Notes: generated from the letters alone by a model not told the origin. A stretch of 6,501 bases of DNA from Candidatus Atribacteria bacterium (GCA_016934875.1 JAFGSC010000072.1:1-6501), one strand, 5' to 3'. Numbered from the stretch's first letter, positions 1-6,501 are shown. A program made the numbers and translations.

Positions 1-1146
1 CATAAAAACGGGAAAAAGGTAGCCGTCATAGGTAGTGGACCTTCAGGGCTTTCCAATGCCTATTTCCTTACAATGCTTGGTTATGAAGTAACCGTGTTCG
101 AAGCTCAGCCAAAGGCAGGAGGCATGTTAACCTATGCTATTCCTTCTTACCGTTTACCAAAGGATATTGTTGAGAAAGAAATTAAAGCCCTGGAAGATTA
201 TGGAGTTCAGATCAAAACCAATATGAGGGTAGGAAAAGATATTACTCTAGAAGAACTCAGGAAAAAAGGATATGCAGCTTTTTATATTTCTATAGGGTCA
301 TGGGATTGCGTTATGGCTGGAATGGACAAAATAGAAGACCCCAGAATATTTAGCGGATTGGATTTTCTGTCAAAATTTAACCGAAAAGAAAAATTAGAAA
401 TAGGCAAAGAAGTTTTAGTTATTGGCGGAGGAAATTCAGCAATTGATGCTGCACGTACTGCCAAGAGGCTTGGAGCGGATGTAACGATTGCCTATAGAAG
501 AACAAGAGAAGAAATGCCTGCAGATGAAGCCGAAATTACTGAAGCTGAAAGAGAGGGGATAAAAATTTCTTTATTACAGAATATTAAAGGAGTAACCCCT
601 AAAAAAGATCACCTGGAAATTACATTGGTTAACATGAAATTAGGAGACTATGATAATTCTGGAAGGCGTAGACCTGTGGAAATAGAAGGATCTACTTTTA
701 TTAAAAAGGTAGATAGCCTTATCTTGGCCATTGGACAAAAGCCCAAAATCTTTGATTTACTGAAGGATGAAAAAATCGAGTTAAATCGAAATGATACAAT
801 ACCCACTGAAAAAGGAATGACGAAGGTTAAAGATATTTTTGCTGGTGGAGATGTAGTGTTAGGTGCTGCTACAGTTGTAGAAGCTATTGGAGAAGCTCAG
901 AATGCAGCAGAGGCAATTGATTTTTATTTAAGCGGGAAGGCTAGAGTATATCCATGGAGAATAAAAGATCCTATTAGTGTAGAGTTTGATCCTGAAGCTG
1001 AGCCGGTAGATTATAAGCGTTCCAAGGTTCATCTAATTCCTGTAGAAGAAAGAGGAATTTATGACGAAGTAGAAAAGACTTGGCCTAAAGAAGTTGCCTG
1101 CAGAGAAGGCAGCAGATGCTTACGTTGTGAATATCGGGAAGAATAA
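1..1146 (+). CDS. GltD/NfnB-family FAD- and NAD(P)H-dependent oxidoreductase, 5'-truncated
   Basis: The reading frame is open from the first base, so the gene begins upstream; 381 residues are visible. Seen: an FAD-binding Rossmann motif GSGPSG at visible residues 11-16 followed by the acidic strand end VTVFE, then GGML at 40-43; a second nucleotide-binding motif GGGNSAID at 142-149 followed by YRR at 165-167; the FAD-closing IFAGGD at 279-284; and a C-terminal CREGSRCLRC at 367-376. This order is that of glutamate synthase small subunit and NfnB-like proteins, where the paired arginines after the second Rossmann fold bind the 2'-phosphate of NADPH. Missing upstream sequence may be just the N-terminal 4Fe-4S domain, or a larger NuoF-like module, since such fusions occur in anaerobic Firmicutes. 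It sits 147 bases before fdhA on the same strand with no terminator between. Inference: it is the flavin partner that exchanges electrons between the formate dehydrogenase and NADP(H). A glutamate synthase role is unlikely here because the neighbours are formate genes. Confidence 0.88.
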   Translation, partial: HKNGKKVAVIGSGPSGLSNAYFLTMLGYEVTVFEAQPKAGGMLTYAIPSYRLPKDIVEKEIKALEDYGVQIKTNMRVGKDITLEELRKKGYAAFYISIGSWDCVMAGMDKIEDPRIFSGLDFLSKFNRKEKLEIGKEVLVIGGGNSAIDAARTAKRLGADVTIAYRRTREEMPADEAEITEAEREGIKISLLQNIKGVTPKKDHLEITLVNMKLGDYDNSGRRRPVEIEGSTFIKKVDSLILAIGQKPKIFDLLKDEKIELNRNDTIPTEKGMTKVKDIFAGGDVVLGAATVVEAIGEAQNAAEAIDFYLSGKARVYPWRIKDPISVEFDPEAEPVDYKRSKVHLIPVEERGIYDEVEKTWPKEVACREGSRCLRCEYREE

Positions 1147-1177
1147 ACTCGAAAATTACAAGAAAGGATTAAACGAT

Positions 1178-1297
1178 ATGTTTGAAACAAAGAGTAATGC
1201 AGAAAAAAAGACGAAATCTCTGGTAAGAAAAACCATGAATAATATTAAGCTAGAGGTAGAAAAATGTTTTTATAATGAAGAGAGGGAGAAGAAATGA
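1178..1297 (+). CDS. Possible 39-residue Lys/Glu-rich small protein
   Basis: A short ORF starts at ATG 1178, preceded by AGAAAGGA (1161-1168) with 9 bases between, and stops at TGA 1295-1297, overlapping the ATG of fdhA at 1294 as ATGA. The product is highly charged (many Lys and Glu), has a single Cys at residue 30, no signal peptide and no membrane segment; its middle could form an amphipathic helix. The frame stays open further upstream to an ATG at 1094, but that part overlaps the oxidoreductase gene, so the start at 1178 is preferred. I do not recognise a family. Support is the ribosome site and the stop-start overlap typical of translational coupling. Against it are the small size and the AT-rich, Lys-biased composition, which a non-coding spacer could give by chance. 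It could act only as a leader ORF that feeds ribosomes to fdhA. Confidence 0.35.
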   Translation: MFETKSNAEKKTKSLVRKTMNNIKLEVEKCFYNEEREKK

Positions 1298-1299
1298 TG
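1286..1299 (+). promoter_or_regulatory. Ribosome binding region with two possible fdhA starts
   Basis: The purine-rich AGAGGGAG (1281-1288) precedes two adjacent in-frame ATG codons, at 1294 and 1297. GAGG at 1282-1285 stands 8 bases from the first and GGAG at 1285-1288 stands 8 bases from the second, so the sequence does not decide between them. The proteins differ by one Met. The TGA of the upstream small ORF (1295-1297) overlaps both. Confidence 0.5.
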
Positions 1300-4032
1300 A
1301 AAGAAGTGACGGTAACGATTGATGGAAAAACATTAAAAGCTAAAGAAGGGGAAACGATACTTGAGGTTGCTAGGGAAAATGGCATTCGTATACCTACTCT
1401 TTGTGCCATGCCAGAAATCAATCACTACCCGGGTTCTTGTCGTATATGTGTTGTAGAAGTTGAAGGCATGCCATGCTTGGCTGCCTCTTGCGTTTATCCA
1501 ATTAGAGAAGGTATGGTCATTCATACCCATAACGAAAGAGTAGTGAAAGCACGCAGAACTGTTTTGGAGTTACTGATCAATTCTCATCCTCTTGATTGTA
1601 TGACTTGTGAGAAGAATGGGGAATGTGATTTACAGAATTTGGCATATGAATATGGAATCAAAGAATCTAGATTTGGCCGAAATGAAAAGCATTTACCGCT
1701 GGATGATAGTAATCCATTTATATTGAGGGATTTAAACAAGTGTATTCTTTGCCGTAGATGTGTAGAAGTATGCAATGAGATTCAGCAATCAAAAGCGATT
1801 GGTATTGGATTCCGTGGGCAGGAGACAAAGGTTGTTGCAGGCTTGGGTAATAGATTGGGACATGAAACAAATATAACGATCGGATCGGAAGAAAATCCCG
1901 ATTATTCTCAATGTGTTTCCTGTGGTCAATGCGTTGCAGTATGTCCTGTAGGAGCGCTTACCGATAAATCAGCCATTGGGAAAGGCAGAGTCTGGGAATT
2001 CAAGAAAGTTCATACAACCTGTAATTATTGCGGATGTGGATGTGGTTTTGATCTTAATGTCAAAGACGGAAAAGTCGTTAAGGTCACTTCAAATGCCGAT
2101 AGCGTCGTTAACGGAATTAATCTCTGTGTGAAGGGACGTTTTGGTAATGACTATATCCATCGCGATGATCGTTTGAAAACTCCATTAATTAGGAAAAATG
2201 GCAAACTGGAACCTGCATCTTGGGAAGAAGCGCTTGATTTGATTAGTAAAAAATTTAGCACAATAAAACATACACACGGAAACGATAGTCTTGCAGTCCT
2301 TTCTTCTGCTAAATGCACCAATGAGGAAAATTATCTGCTTATGAAGTTTGCCAGGGCTGTTTTAGGCACGAATAATGTTGACCATTGTGCCCGTTTGTGC
2401 CATTCTGCAACTGTTGCCGGATTAGCCATGGCTTTTGGAAGCGGAGCTATGACCAATTCGATTAAAGAGATTGCCAATGCTTCGGCAATTTACTTGACTG
2501 GATCAAATACTACTGAGAACCATCCTATTATTGCCTTAGAGATCAAAAGGGCAGTAACGAAGAATGGAGCAAAATTAATTGTTGCAGATCCCAGGGAAAT
2601 CGAACTAACCAAATATGCAACCTTGTGGTTGAGGCAAAAACCCGGTACAGATGTTGCCTTATTTAATGGATTGATGAATGTCATCATTACCGAGGGCCTG
2701 GAAGATAAGGAATTTATCAATGAAAGAACAGAAGGCTATGAAGAGCTTAAAAAAGTTGTATTGAAGTATAAGCCGGAAATAGTTGAGAAAATTACAGGTG
2801 TGCCTGCAGAAGATATAAGGAAAGCAGCTCGCATTTACGCACAATCCGATAGTACTTCATTAATCTATTCTATGGGTATTACCCAGCATACGACCGGTAC
2901 AGACAATGTTCTTTCTACTGCTAATATAGCGATGTTAACTGGAAATGTCGGCAAAGAAAGCTCCGGGGTTAACCCGTTAAGGGGACAAAGCAATGTTCAA
3001 GGTGCCTGTGATTTAGGAGCATTGCCAAACGTGTATTCTGGTTATCAATCTGTTGCTGATCCCCAGGTTAGGGAAAAATTTTCTAAAGCATGGGGAGTCA
3101 CTTTACCTGAAAAGGTAGGGCTGACTGTCGTTGAAATACTGAATGCTGCTTATGAAGGAAAGATTAAAGGTATCTTTATTATGGCAGAAAATCCAGCGAT
3201 GTCTGATCCGGATTTAAACCATGCCCGTGAAGCATTAAAGAAAACAGAATTCTTAGTTGTTTCTGATATGTTTATGACTGAGACGGCTGAGCTTGCAGAT
3301 GTAATATTACCAGGAGTTAGCTTTGCTGAAAAAGATGGAACAATCACAAATACAGAAAGAAGAGTTCAAAGAATTCGTAAGGCTATTGATCCTATCGGTG
3401 AAGCAAAACCAGAATGGCAAATCATAAGTGAATTAGCTCAGAAAATGGATTATCAGATGAGTTATCATCATCCTTCCGAAATTATGGAAGAAATTGCTAA
3501 GCTTACTCCTGTCTATGGTGGAATTTTTTATCCGAGATTGGAGAAAGAGGGATTGCAATGGCCATGCCTCGATGAAAATCATCCGGGGACTCAATTCTTG
3601 CATAAAGGTAAATTCAGTAGAGGAAAAGGCAAATTTTCTGCTGTTGAATTTAAAGAAGCTGCCGAACTTCCAGATGAAAAATACCCATTTTTATTTACTA
3701 CAGGTAGGGTATTGTATCATTTCCATACAGGAACGGTTACCAGGAAATCCAAGGGGCTAAATGAAATATATAAAGAAGCTTTAGTAGAAATTAGTCCACA
3801 AGATGCTCATGAATTGGGAATTGATGATGGTGATATGGTAGAAGTGTCTTCTCGCAGAGGAAATATAAAAGCTAAAGTAAAAATAACGGAAAAATCGGAT
3901 AAAGGAGTAGTTTTTATGAGTTTCCATTTTCATGAAGCTGCCGCTAATTTGTTAACCAATGCTGCATTAGACCCGATAGCCAAGATACCTGAATATAAAG
4001 TATGTGCGGTTAAAGTTAAGAAAGTATCTTAG
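1294..4032 (+). CDS. fdhA: Formate dehydrogenase catalytic subunit (bis-MGD, Cys-type, NuoG-like Fe-S N-terminus)
   Basis: This 912-residue protein would interconvert formate and CO2 at a molybdenum or tungsten bis-MGD site in the cytoplasm; no twin-arginine signal is present. Domains in order: a 2Fe-2S ferredoxin domain with C37, C49, C52 and C66; a His-Cys3 4Fe-4S site H98, C102, C105, C111; two ferredoxin-type 4Fe-4S motifs, C150/C153/C156/C160 and C207/C210/C213/C217; the 4Fe-4S of the molybdopterin domain at C243, C246, C250 and C278, with K280 next to the last; then the oxidoreductase core and a C-terminal dinucleotide-binding domain from about residue 795. The motif HCARLCHS puts Cys369 (TGC at 2398-2400) and His370 where E. 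coli FdhF has Sec140 and His141, so this is a cysteine enzyme. FDH-typical GSGAMTNS follows at 382-389. The length and N-terminal clusters match soluble NAD(P)- or hydrogenase-coupled FDHs, which need a flavin partner; the upstream gene is the candidate. Metal choice (Mo or W) cannot be read from sequence. A TAG stop ends it, 52 bases before focA. Confidence 0.95.
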   Translation: MMKEVTVTIDGKTLKAKEGETILEVARENGIRIPTLCAMPEINHYPGSCRICVVEVEGMPCLAASCVYPIREGMVIHTHNERVVKARRTVLELLINSHPLDCMTCEKNGECDLQNLAYEYGIKESRFGRNEKHLPLDDSNPFILRDLNKCILCRRCVEVCNEIQQSKAIGIGFRGQETKVVAGLGNRLGHETNITIGSEENPDYSQCVSCGQCVAVCPVGALTDKSAIGKGRVWEFKKVHTTCNYCGCGCGFDLNVKDGKVVKVTSNADSVVNGINLCVKGRFGNDYIHRDDRLKTPLIRKNGKLEPASWEEALDLISKKFSTIKHTHGNDSLAVLSSAKCTNEENYLLMKFARAVLGTNNVDHCARLCHSATVAGLAMAFGSGAMTNSIKEIANASAIYLTGSNTTENHPIIALEIKRAVTKNGAKLIVADPREIELTKYATLWLRQKPGTDVALFNGLMNVIITEGLEDKEFINERTEGYEELKKVVLKYKPEIVEKITGVPAEDIRKAARIYAQSDSTSLIYSMGITQHTTGTDNVLSTANIAMLTGNVGKESSGVNPLRGQSNVQGACDLGALPNVYSGYQSVADPQVREKFSKAWGVTLPEKVGLTVVEILNAAYEGKIKGIFIMAENPAMSDPDLNHAREALKKTEFLVVSDMFMTETAELADVILPGVSFAEKDGTITNTERRVQRIRKAIDPIGEAKPEWQIISELAQKMDYQMSYHHPSEIMEEIAKLTPVYGGIFYPRLEKEGLQWPCLDENHPGTQFLHKGKFSRGKGKFSAVEFKEAAELPDEKYPFLFTTGRVLYHFHTGTVTRKSKGLNEIYKEALVEISPQDAHELGIDDGDMVEVSSRRGNIKAKVKITEKSDKGVVFMSFHFHEAAANLLTNAALDPIAKIPEYKVCAVKVKKVS

Positions 4033-4070
4033 AGAATAAAGGCAATTTAATCTAAAAATAGAGAAAATAG

Positions 4071-4087
4071 AGGAGGAATTTATATTG
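4071..4087 (+). promoter_or_regulatory. Strong Shine-Dalgarno that sets a TTG start for focA
   Basis: A full AGGAGG (4071-4076) lies 8 bases before TTG at 4085. The next in-frame Met is residue 45, already at the first membrane segment and after the conserved cytoplasmic N-terminal helix region, so the TTG start is well supported. The 52-base gap after fdhA has no hairpin, so focA is likely transcribed with fdhA. Confidence 0.8.
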
Positions 4088-4981
4088 AGTACTGAGAAGG
4101 AAGTAGTACAGAAACAAAAAACGACGGATATTTTTACTCCCTGTAATGCGCCTGCAGCAGTTGCCAATGCATTCTGTTCAGTTGGAGAGAGTAAAGCCAA
4201 TTTATCCTGGGCTAAAATGATTGTTTTAGGAATCTTGGCAGGTGCCTATATTGCTTTTGGTGCACAACTTGCCACAATGGTGACTTATGATTCTGCTAAA
4301 TTCTTTGGAGACGGAATTTCAAAGATATTATTTGGTAGCGTATTTTCTGTAGGTCTTATGCTGGTCGTTATCGCCGGTGCGGAACTTTTTACTGGAAATA
4401 ATTTGATCGTTGTAGGGACTTTAAATGGAAATGTCACAACAGGAAAATTGATGAACAGTTGGTTCTGGATCTATGTAGCTAACTTTATTGGTTCAATCTT
4501 GTTAGTTTGGATCATGTATGCGACGCAACTTTGGAAAACAGGTGATTTTGCAGTAGGAGCAAAAGCCTTATCCATTGCAAACGGAAAAGTAAATTTAAGC
4601 TGGGGTACTGCTATAGCGAGAGGAATCGCTTGTAACTGGTTAGTTTGTCTGGCGGTTTGGCTAGCAGTAGCAGCTAAAGAGGTACCAGGCAAAATATTAG
4701 GTATCTATTTTCCTATTATGGCTTTTGTGGCAAGTGGTTTTGAGCATAGTATTGCTAATATGTATTTTGTACCTATGGGAATATTGCTTAAAAATAATTC
4801 TTCTGTGGTGACAGCTGCAGGTCTTACTGATAAATTGACTAACCTTAATTGGGGAGGATTTTTATTGAATAATTTAATACCTGTTACCATTGGCAATGTT
4901 ATTGGTGGTGCATTCTTTGTAGCAACTTTGTACTGGTTTGTATATTTAAGAGATTCCAAATATTTGCTTAATAAAAATTAA
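4085..4981 (+). CDS. focA: Formate/nitrite transporter family channel, FocA-like
   Basis: This is a 298-residue integral membrane protein with about six hydrophobic segments (roughly residues 44-66, 83-110, 124-146, 176-197, 204-220 and 261-288). Both FNT family signatures are visible: VIAGAELFTG at 95-104 and GIACNWLVCLA at 180-190. T103 in LFTG matches the gating Thr91 of E. coli FocA, and H221 in GFEHSIANMYFVPMGI matches its central pore His209. The C-terminal NNLIPVTIGNVIGG is also FocA-like. Family members are pentamers that pass formate, nitrite or hydrosulfide anions. Position directly after fdhA makes formate the likely substrate, with uptake or export set by the direction in which the dehydrogenase runs. 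The N-terminal tail has two Cys (C20, C31). No pyruvate formate-lyase gene is in view. Nitrite (NirC) is the main alternative, but no nitrite reductase gene is nearby. Confidence 0.93.
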   Translation: MSTEKEVVQKQKTTDIFTPCNAPAAVANAFCSVGESKANLSWAKMIVLGILAGAYIAFGAQLATMVTYDSAKFFGDGISKILFGSVFSVGLMLVVIAGAELFTGNNLIVVGTLNGNVTTGKLMNSWFWIYVANFIGSILLVWIMYATQLWKTGDFAVGAKALSIANGKVNLSWGTAIARGIACNWLVCLAVWLAVAAKEVPGKILGIYFPIMAFVASGFEHSIANMYFVPMGILLKNNSSVVTAAGLTDKLTNLNWGGFLLNNLIPVTIGNVIGGAFFVATLYWFVYLRDSKYLLNKN

Positions 4982-4985
4982 TTAG

Positions 4986-5029
4986 AATAAGGGATTATAT
5001 TTTGTAAGAGATATAATCCCTTATTTTTT
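4986..5029 (+). terminator. Rho-independent terminator after focA
   Basis: A perfect 15-bp inverted repeat (4986-5000 with 5011-5025) encloses a 10-base loop, and the right arm runs into a T-tract at 5024-5029. It begins 4 bases after the focA stop codon. The stem is AT-rich apart from a GGG/CCC block. It marks the end of the oxidoreductase-fdhA-focA unit and separates it, at least in part, from mobA-fdhD. The matching A-rich left flank could give weak termination on the other strand, but no minus-strand gene is seen here. Confidence 0.88.
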
Positions 5030-5043
5030 CTTGATTTTAAAAT

Positions 5044-5049
5044 TATAAT
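5044..5049 (+). promoter_or_regulatory. Possible -10 box for mobA-fdhD
   Basis: A perfect TATAAT lies between the terminator and mobA, about 19 bases before the start codon. No good -35 appears at the usual spacing: at 17 bases the hexamer is TTATTT, inside the terminator tail, and TTGATT at 5031 is too close. The stretch is so AT-rich that a chance match is quite possible. If real, the mRNA leader would be only about a dozen bases long. Confidence 0.3.
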
Positions 5050-5067
5050 CGTAAAACGAGTAGAGTG

Positions 5068-5706
5068 ATGAATAAAAAAAATATTACCCCTGTCACAGTA
5101 ATATTATTAGCTGGCGGAGAAAGCAAGAGAATTGGCTTGAATATGGACAAAGGTTGTTTGAAGCTGATGGGGATCAACCTGATTGATAGGGTGATTTCGA
5201 ATATAACCTCTATGAACACCCTTATTGAAAAAGACATTCTTATTATCGGACCTAAAAAGAGATTCCCTTATTTTGATAAGGTCGTTGAGGATATCTTTCC
5301 CTACAAAGGACCTCTTGGAGGTATTTATTCAGGCTTACGTTTTTCTCGGACCTTTTATAATTTGGTTCTAGGCTATGATATGCCTTTTATCAAGAGCCGG
5401 CTTATTGAATATATGATTCAAAATATCAATGATCACGATATTGTGATCCCCACTCACAGTCATGGTTTAATGGAACCGCTATGTGCCATCTATAGTAAAA
5501 ATTGCCTGGAGATCATGGAGAAAAATATCAAAAATGGAAATTTATCCGTAAGATCTATTTTTCCTTTTTTAAAGACCAGGATGATTGAAGAATTTGAAAT
5601 AAGAAAATATGATCCCGAATTGTTATCCTTCTTTAATATCAATTATCGAAGCGATTTTAAAAAGGCTGAGGAATTAGATCAAGAAAGAGGTAAACAGCGT
5701 TGTTAA
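5068..5706 (+). CDS. mobA: Molybdenum cofactor guanylyltransferase MobA
   Basis: MobA transfers GMP from GTP to molybdopterin in the cytoplasm, making the MGD that FdhA needs. The 212-residue protein opens with the nucleotide-binding loop LAGGESKRIG (residues 14-23) and DKG with K28, the usual GTP-contacting Lys. GPLGGIYSGL follows at 81-90, GYDMPF at 102-107 with D104 in the metal-binding position, EPLCAIY at 136-142 and FFNIN at 188-192. All are in the family order, and the length is normal. The loop between RIG and DKG is one residue longer than in E. coli MobA. ATG 5068 is chosen; a GTG at 5065 directly before it would add one residue. Upstream ribosome-site matching is weak (GAG at 5058-5060), unlike the other genes here. 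The 3' end overlaps fdhD by 7 bases, so the two are probably translated together. A related nucleotidyltransferase of the same fold (such as MocA) is possible but less likely. Confidence 0.9.
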   Translation: MNKKNITPVTVILLAGGESKRIGLNMDKGCLKLMGINLIDRVISNITSMNTLIEKDILIIGPKKRFPYFDKVVEDIFPYKGPLGGIYSGLRFSRTFYNLVLGYDMPFIKSRLIEYMIQNINDHDIVIPTHSHGLMEPLCAIYSKNCLEIMEKNIKNGNLSVRSIFPFLKTRMIEEFEIRKYDPELLSFFNINYRSDFKKAEELDQERGKQRC

Positions 5707-6479
5707 ATCATCACAAGGGAGTTGAAATTGAATTAATTCGGATTGTGCAGGGTAAAAAAGAGAAAGTATCTGATTTGGTTGCAAGAGAAATAGCAGTTAC
5801 CATCATGGTAAATAAGGAAGAACTCGTTTGCTTGCCATGTAGTCCTGGTAAAATAAATTATTTGGCCGTAGGGTTTTTATTAAGTTCTGGCATTTTAAAG
5901 CATATAGATGATATTCTTTCAATGGAAACGCGAAAAAATTTTTTTCAAATAGAAATGAAGAATTTCCAGAAGTCTTGTTTGGAAAAAATCCATTTCAGCA
6001 AAATAAGTGAGTTTAGAGAACAAATGAAAATAATGGATAAGTCGGTTGCTTTGTCTAGTATTCAGCGTACATTTGCAATCGATCCTGATCTGATTTATAC
6101 TCTTCTTGCTAAAATGGAAGAAAAATCTGCTTTTTTTAGGCTAAGCGGTGGCGTTCATAGCTGTGGATTAGCTGATTCCAGGGGAAAAATCCATTTTTTC
6201 TGTGAGGATATCAGCCGTTATAATACGATTGATCGAATCTTTGGAGAGGCTTTTTTAAAAAATATTGATACAAGGGATAAGATAATTTTAACATCGTGCC
6301 GTATCAGCTATGGAATTATAAAGAGGGTGATTATTGGAAATGTGCCCGTGGTTATTTCCAGGTCAGCTGTGACCGATCGTGCTATTCAACTGGCTCAACA
6401 AAGAGGCATTACGCTTGTCGGGTTTGCAAGAAACAGGAAGATGAATATCTATACCCATGCTGATGGGATTGCAATATAG
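5700..6479 (+). CDS. fdhD: FdhD, sulfur carrier for formate dehydrogenase maturation, atypical cysteine pattern
   Basis: FdhD passes sulfur from a cysteine desulfurase to the bis-MGD cofactor, giving the sulfido ligand without which formate dehydrogenase is inactive. The 259-residue protein has the family's N-terminal strand and the LAVGFLLSSGI block (55-65), SGGVHSCGL at 149-157, the EDISRYNTIDRIFG block (169-182; usual form EDxGRHNAxDKxxG), TSCRISYGII at 198-207, SRSAVTDRAIQLA at 220-232 and the C-terminal ITLVGFARNRKMNIYT. The TTG start at 5700 has AGAGG (5686-5690) 9 bases upstream and lies inside the end of mobA. Oddity: the central region (about 85-125), where E. coli FdhD has the sulfur-carrying C121-x-x-C124, holds only C93 and no CxxC or GCGGG-like motif. 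Instead a CLPC pair stands at residues 44-47. Also, the usual GRHNA is SRYNT here. The reading frame is otherwise intact and the family call is firm. Confidence 0.92.
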   Translation: MLNHHKGVEIELIRIVQGKKEKVSDLVAREIAVTIMVNKEELVCLPCSPGKINYLAVGFLLSSGILKHIDDILSMETRKNFFQIEMKNFQKSCLEKIHFSKISEFREQMKIMDKSVALSSIQRTFAIDPDLIYTLLAKMEEKSAFFRLSGGVHSCGLADSRGKIHFFCEDISRYNTIDRIFGEAFLKNIDTRDKIILTSCRISYGIIKRVIIGNVPVVISRSAVTDRAIQLAQQRGITLVGFARNRKMNIYTHADGIAI

Positions 6480-6501
6480 ATAGAAGTGTTTGACTTGCAG
6501 C
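6480..6501 (+). other. 22-base tail with nothing assignable
   Basis: The remaining bases after the fdhD stop contain a GTG at 6486 and a TTGACT resembling a -35 element, but the stretch is too short to call a gene or a promoter. There is no hairpin, so the mobA-fdhD transcript may continue into the next gene. Confidence 0.3.

Noticed and set aside
1094..1177. Upstream extension of the small ORF to ATG 1094
   Set aside because: This part overlaps the conserved Cys-containing C-terminus of the oxidoreductase in another frame and has no clear ribosome site, so it is read as a shadow.
2490..2844. Minus-strand ORFs inside fdhA
   Set aside because: They lie opposite conserved formate dehydrogenase sequence, have no recognisable motif and no suitable ribosome site. 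The same applies to the minus-strand ORFs opposite the other genes.
3494..3760. Plus-strand 88-residue ORF inside fdhA
   Set aside because: It is an out-of-frame reading of the conserved FDH C-terminal region and resembles no protein I recognise.
5431..5448. Near-perfect 18-bp palindrome GATCAC-N6-GTGATC
   Set aside because: It lies in the mobA coding sequence, its arms are in the opposite order to a CRP-type TGTGA-N6-TCACA site, and it is far from any start. Most likely chance.
5933..5945. A6T7 run in fdhD as a possible frameshift
   Set aside because: The frame on both sides encodes recognisable FdhD sequence, and the alternative frames soon hit stops and contain no Cys motif.
1..6501. CRISPR array, tRNA, rRNA, insertion sequence, riboswitch or prophage remnant
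   Set aside because: No regular repeats, no cloverleaf or transposase sequence, and no intergenic stretch longer than about 150 bases to hold such elements.

Overview
The window is AT-rich with Shine-Dalgarno-type ribosome sites, two TTG starts and genes all on the plus strand. Together with the protein types (an iron-sulfur-rich formate dehydrogenase, a formate channel and molybdenum-cofactor genes), this suggests an anaerobic low-GC Firmicute of the Clostridia or Negativicutes kind, possibly an acetogen, fermenter or anaerobic respirer. The species cannot be named from the sequence.

Layout: (1) Bases 1-1146 are the 3' part of a GltD/NfnB-type flavin oxidoreductase with FAD- and NADPH-type nucleotide sites; its 5' end lies outside the window. 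(2) Bases 1147-1293 hold a possible 39-residue Lys/Glu-rich small protein that runs into the next start codon. (3) Bases 1294-4032 encode a 912-residue formate dehydrogenase catalytic subunit with a NuoG-like N-terminal Fe-S extension and cysteine, not selenocysteine, at the active-site metal position. (4) Bases 4085-4981 encode a FocA/NirC-family formate channel. (5) A 15-bp perfect hairpin with a T-tract at 4986-5029 closes this unit. (6) A second pair follows: mobA (MGD synthesis) at 5068-5706, overlapped by fdhD (sulfur transfer to the FDH cofactor) at 5700-6479. The last 22 bases hold nothing assignable.

The genes form a coherent formate module. FocA would move formate across the membrane. 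FdhA would interconvert formate and CO2 at a bis-MGD molybdenum or tungsten site, and its Fe-S chain would pass electrons to or from a flavin/NAD(P)H partner, for which the upstream oxidoreductase is the obvious candidate. MobA attaches GMP to molybdopterin and FdhD supplies the sulfido ligand.

The module is of a known type. The points most worth a second look are an FdhD that lacks the usual central cysteine motif but has a CxxC elsewhere, the unrecognised small ORF between the oxidoreductase and fdhA, and the inferred NADPH link to formate oxidation.
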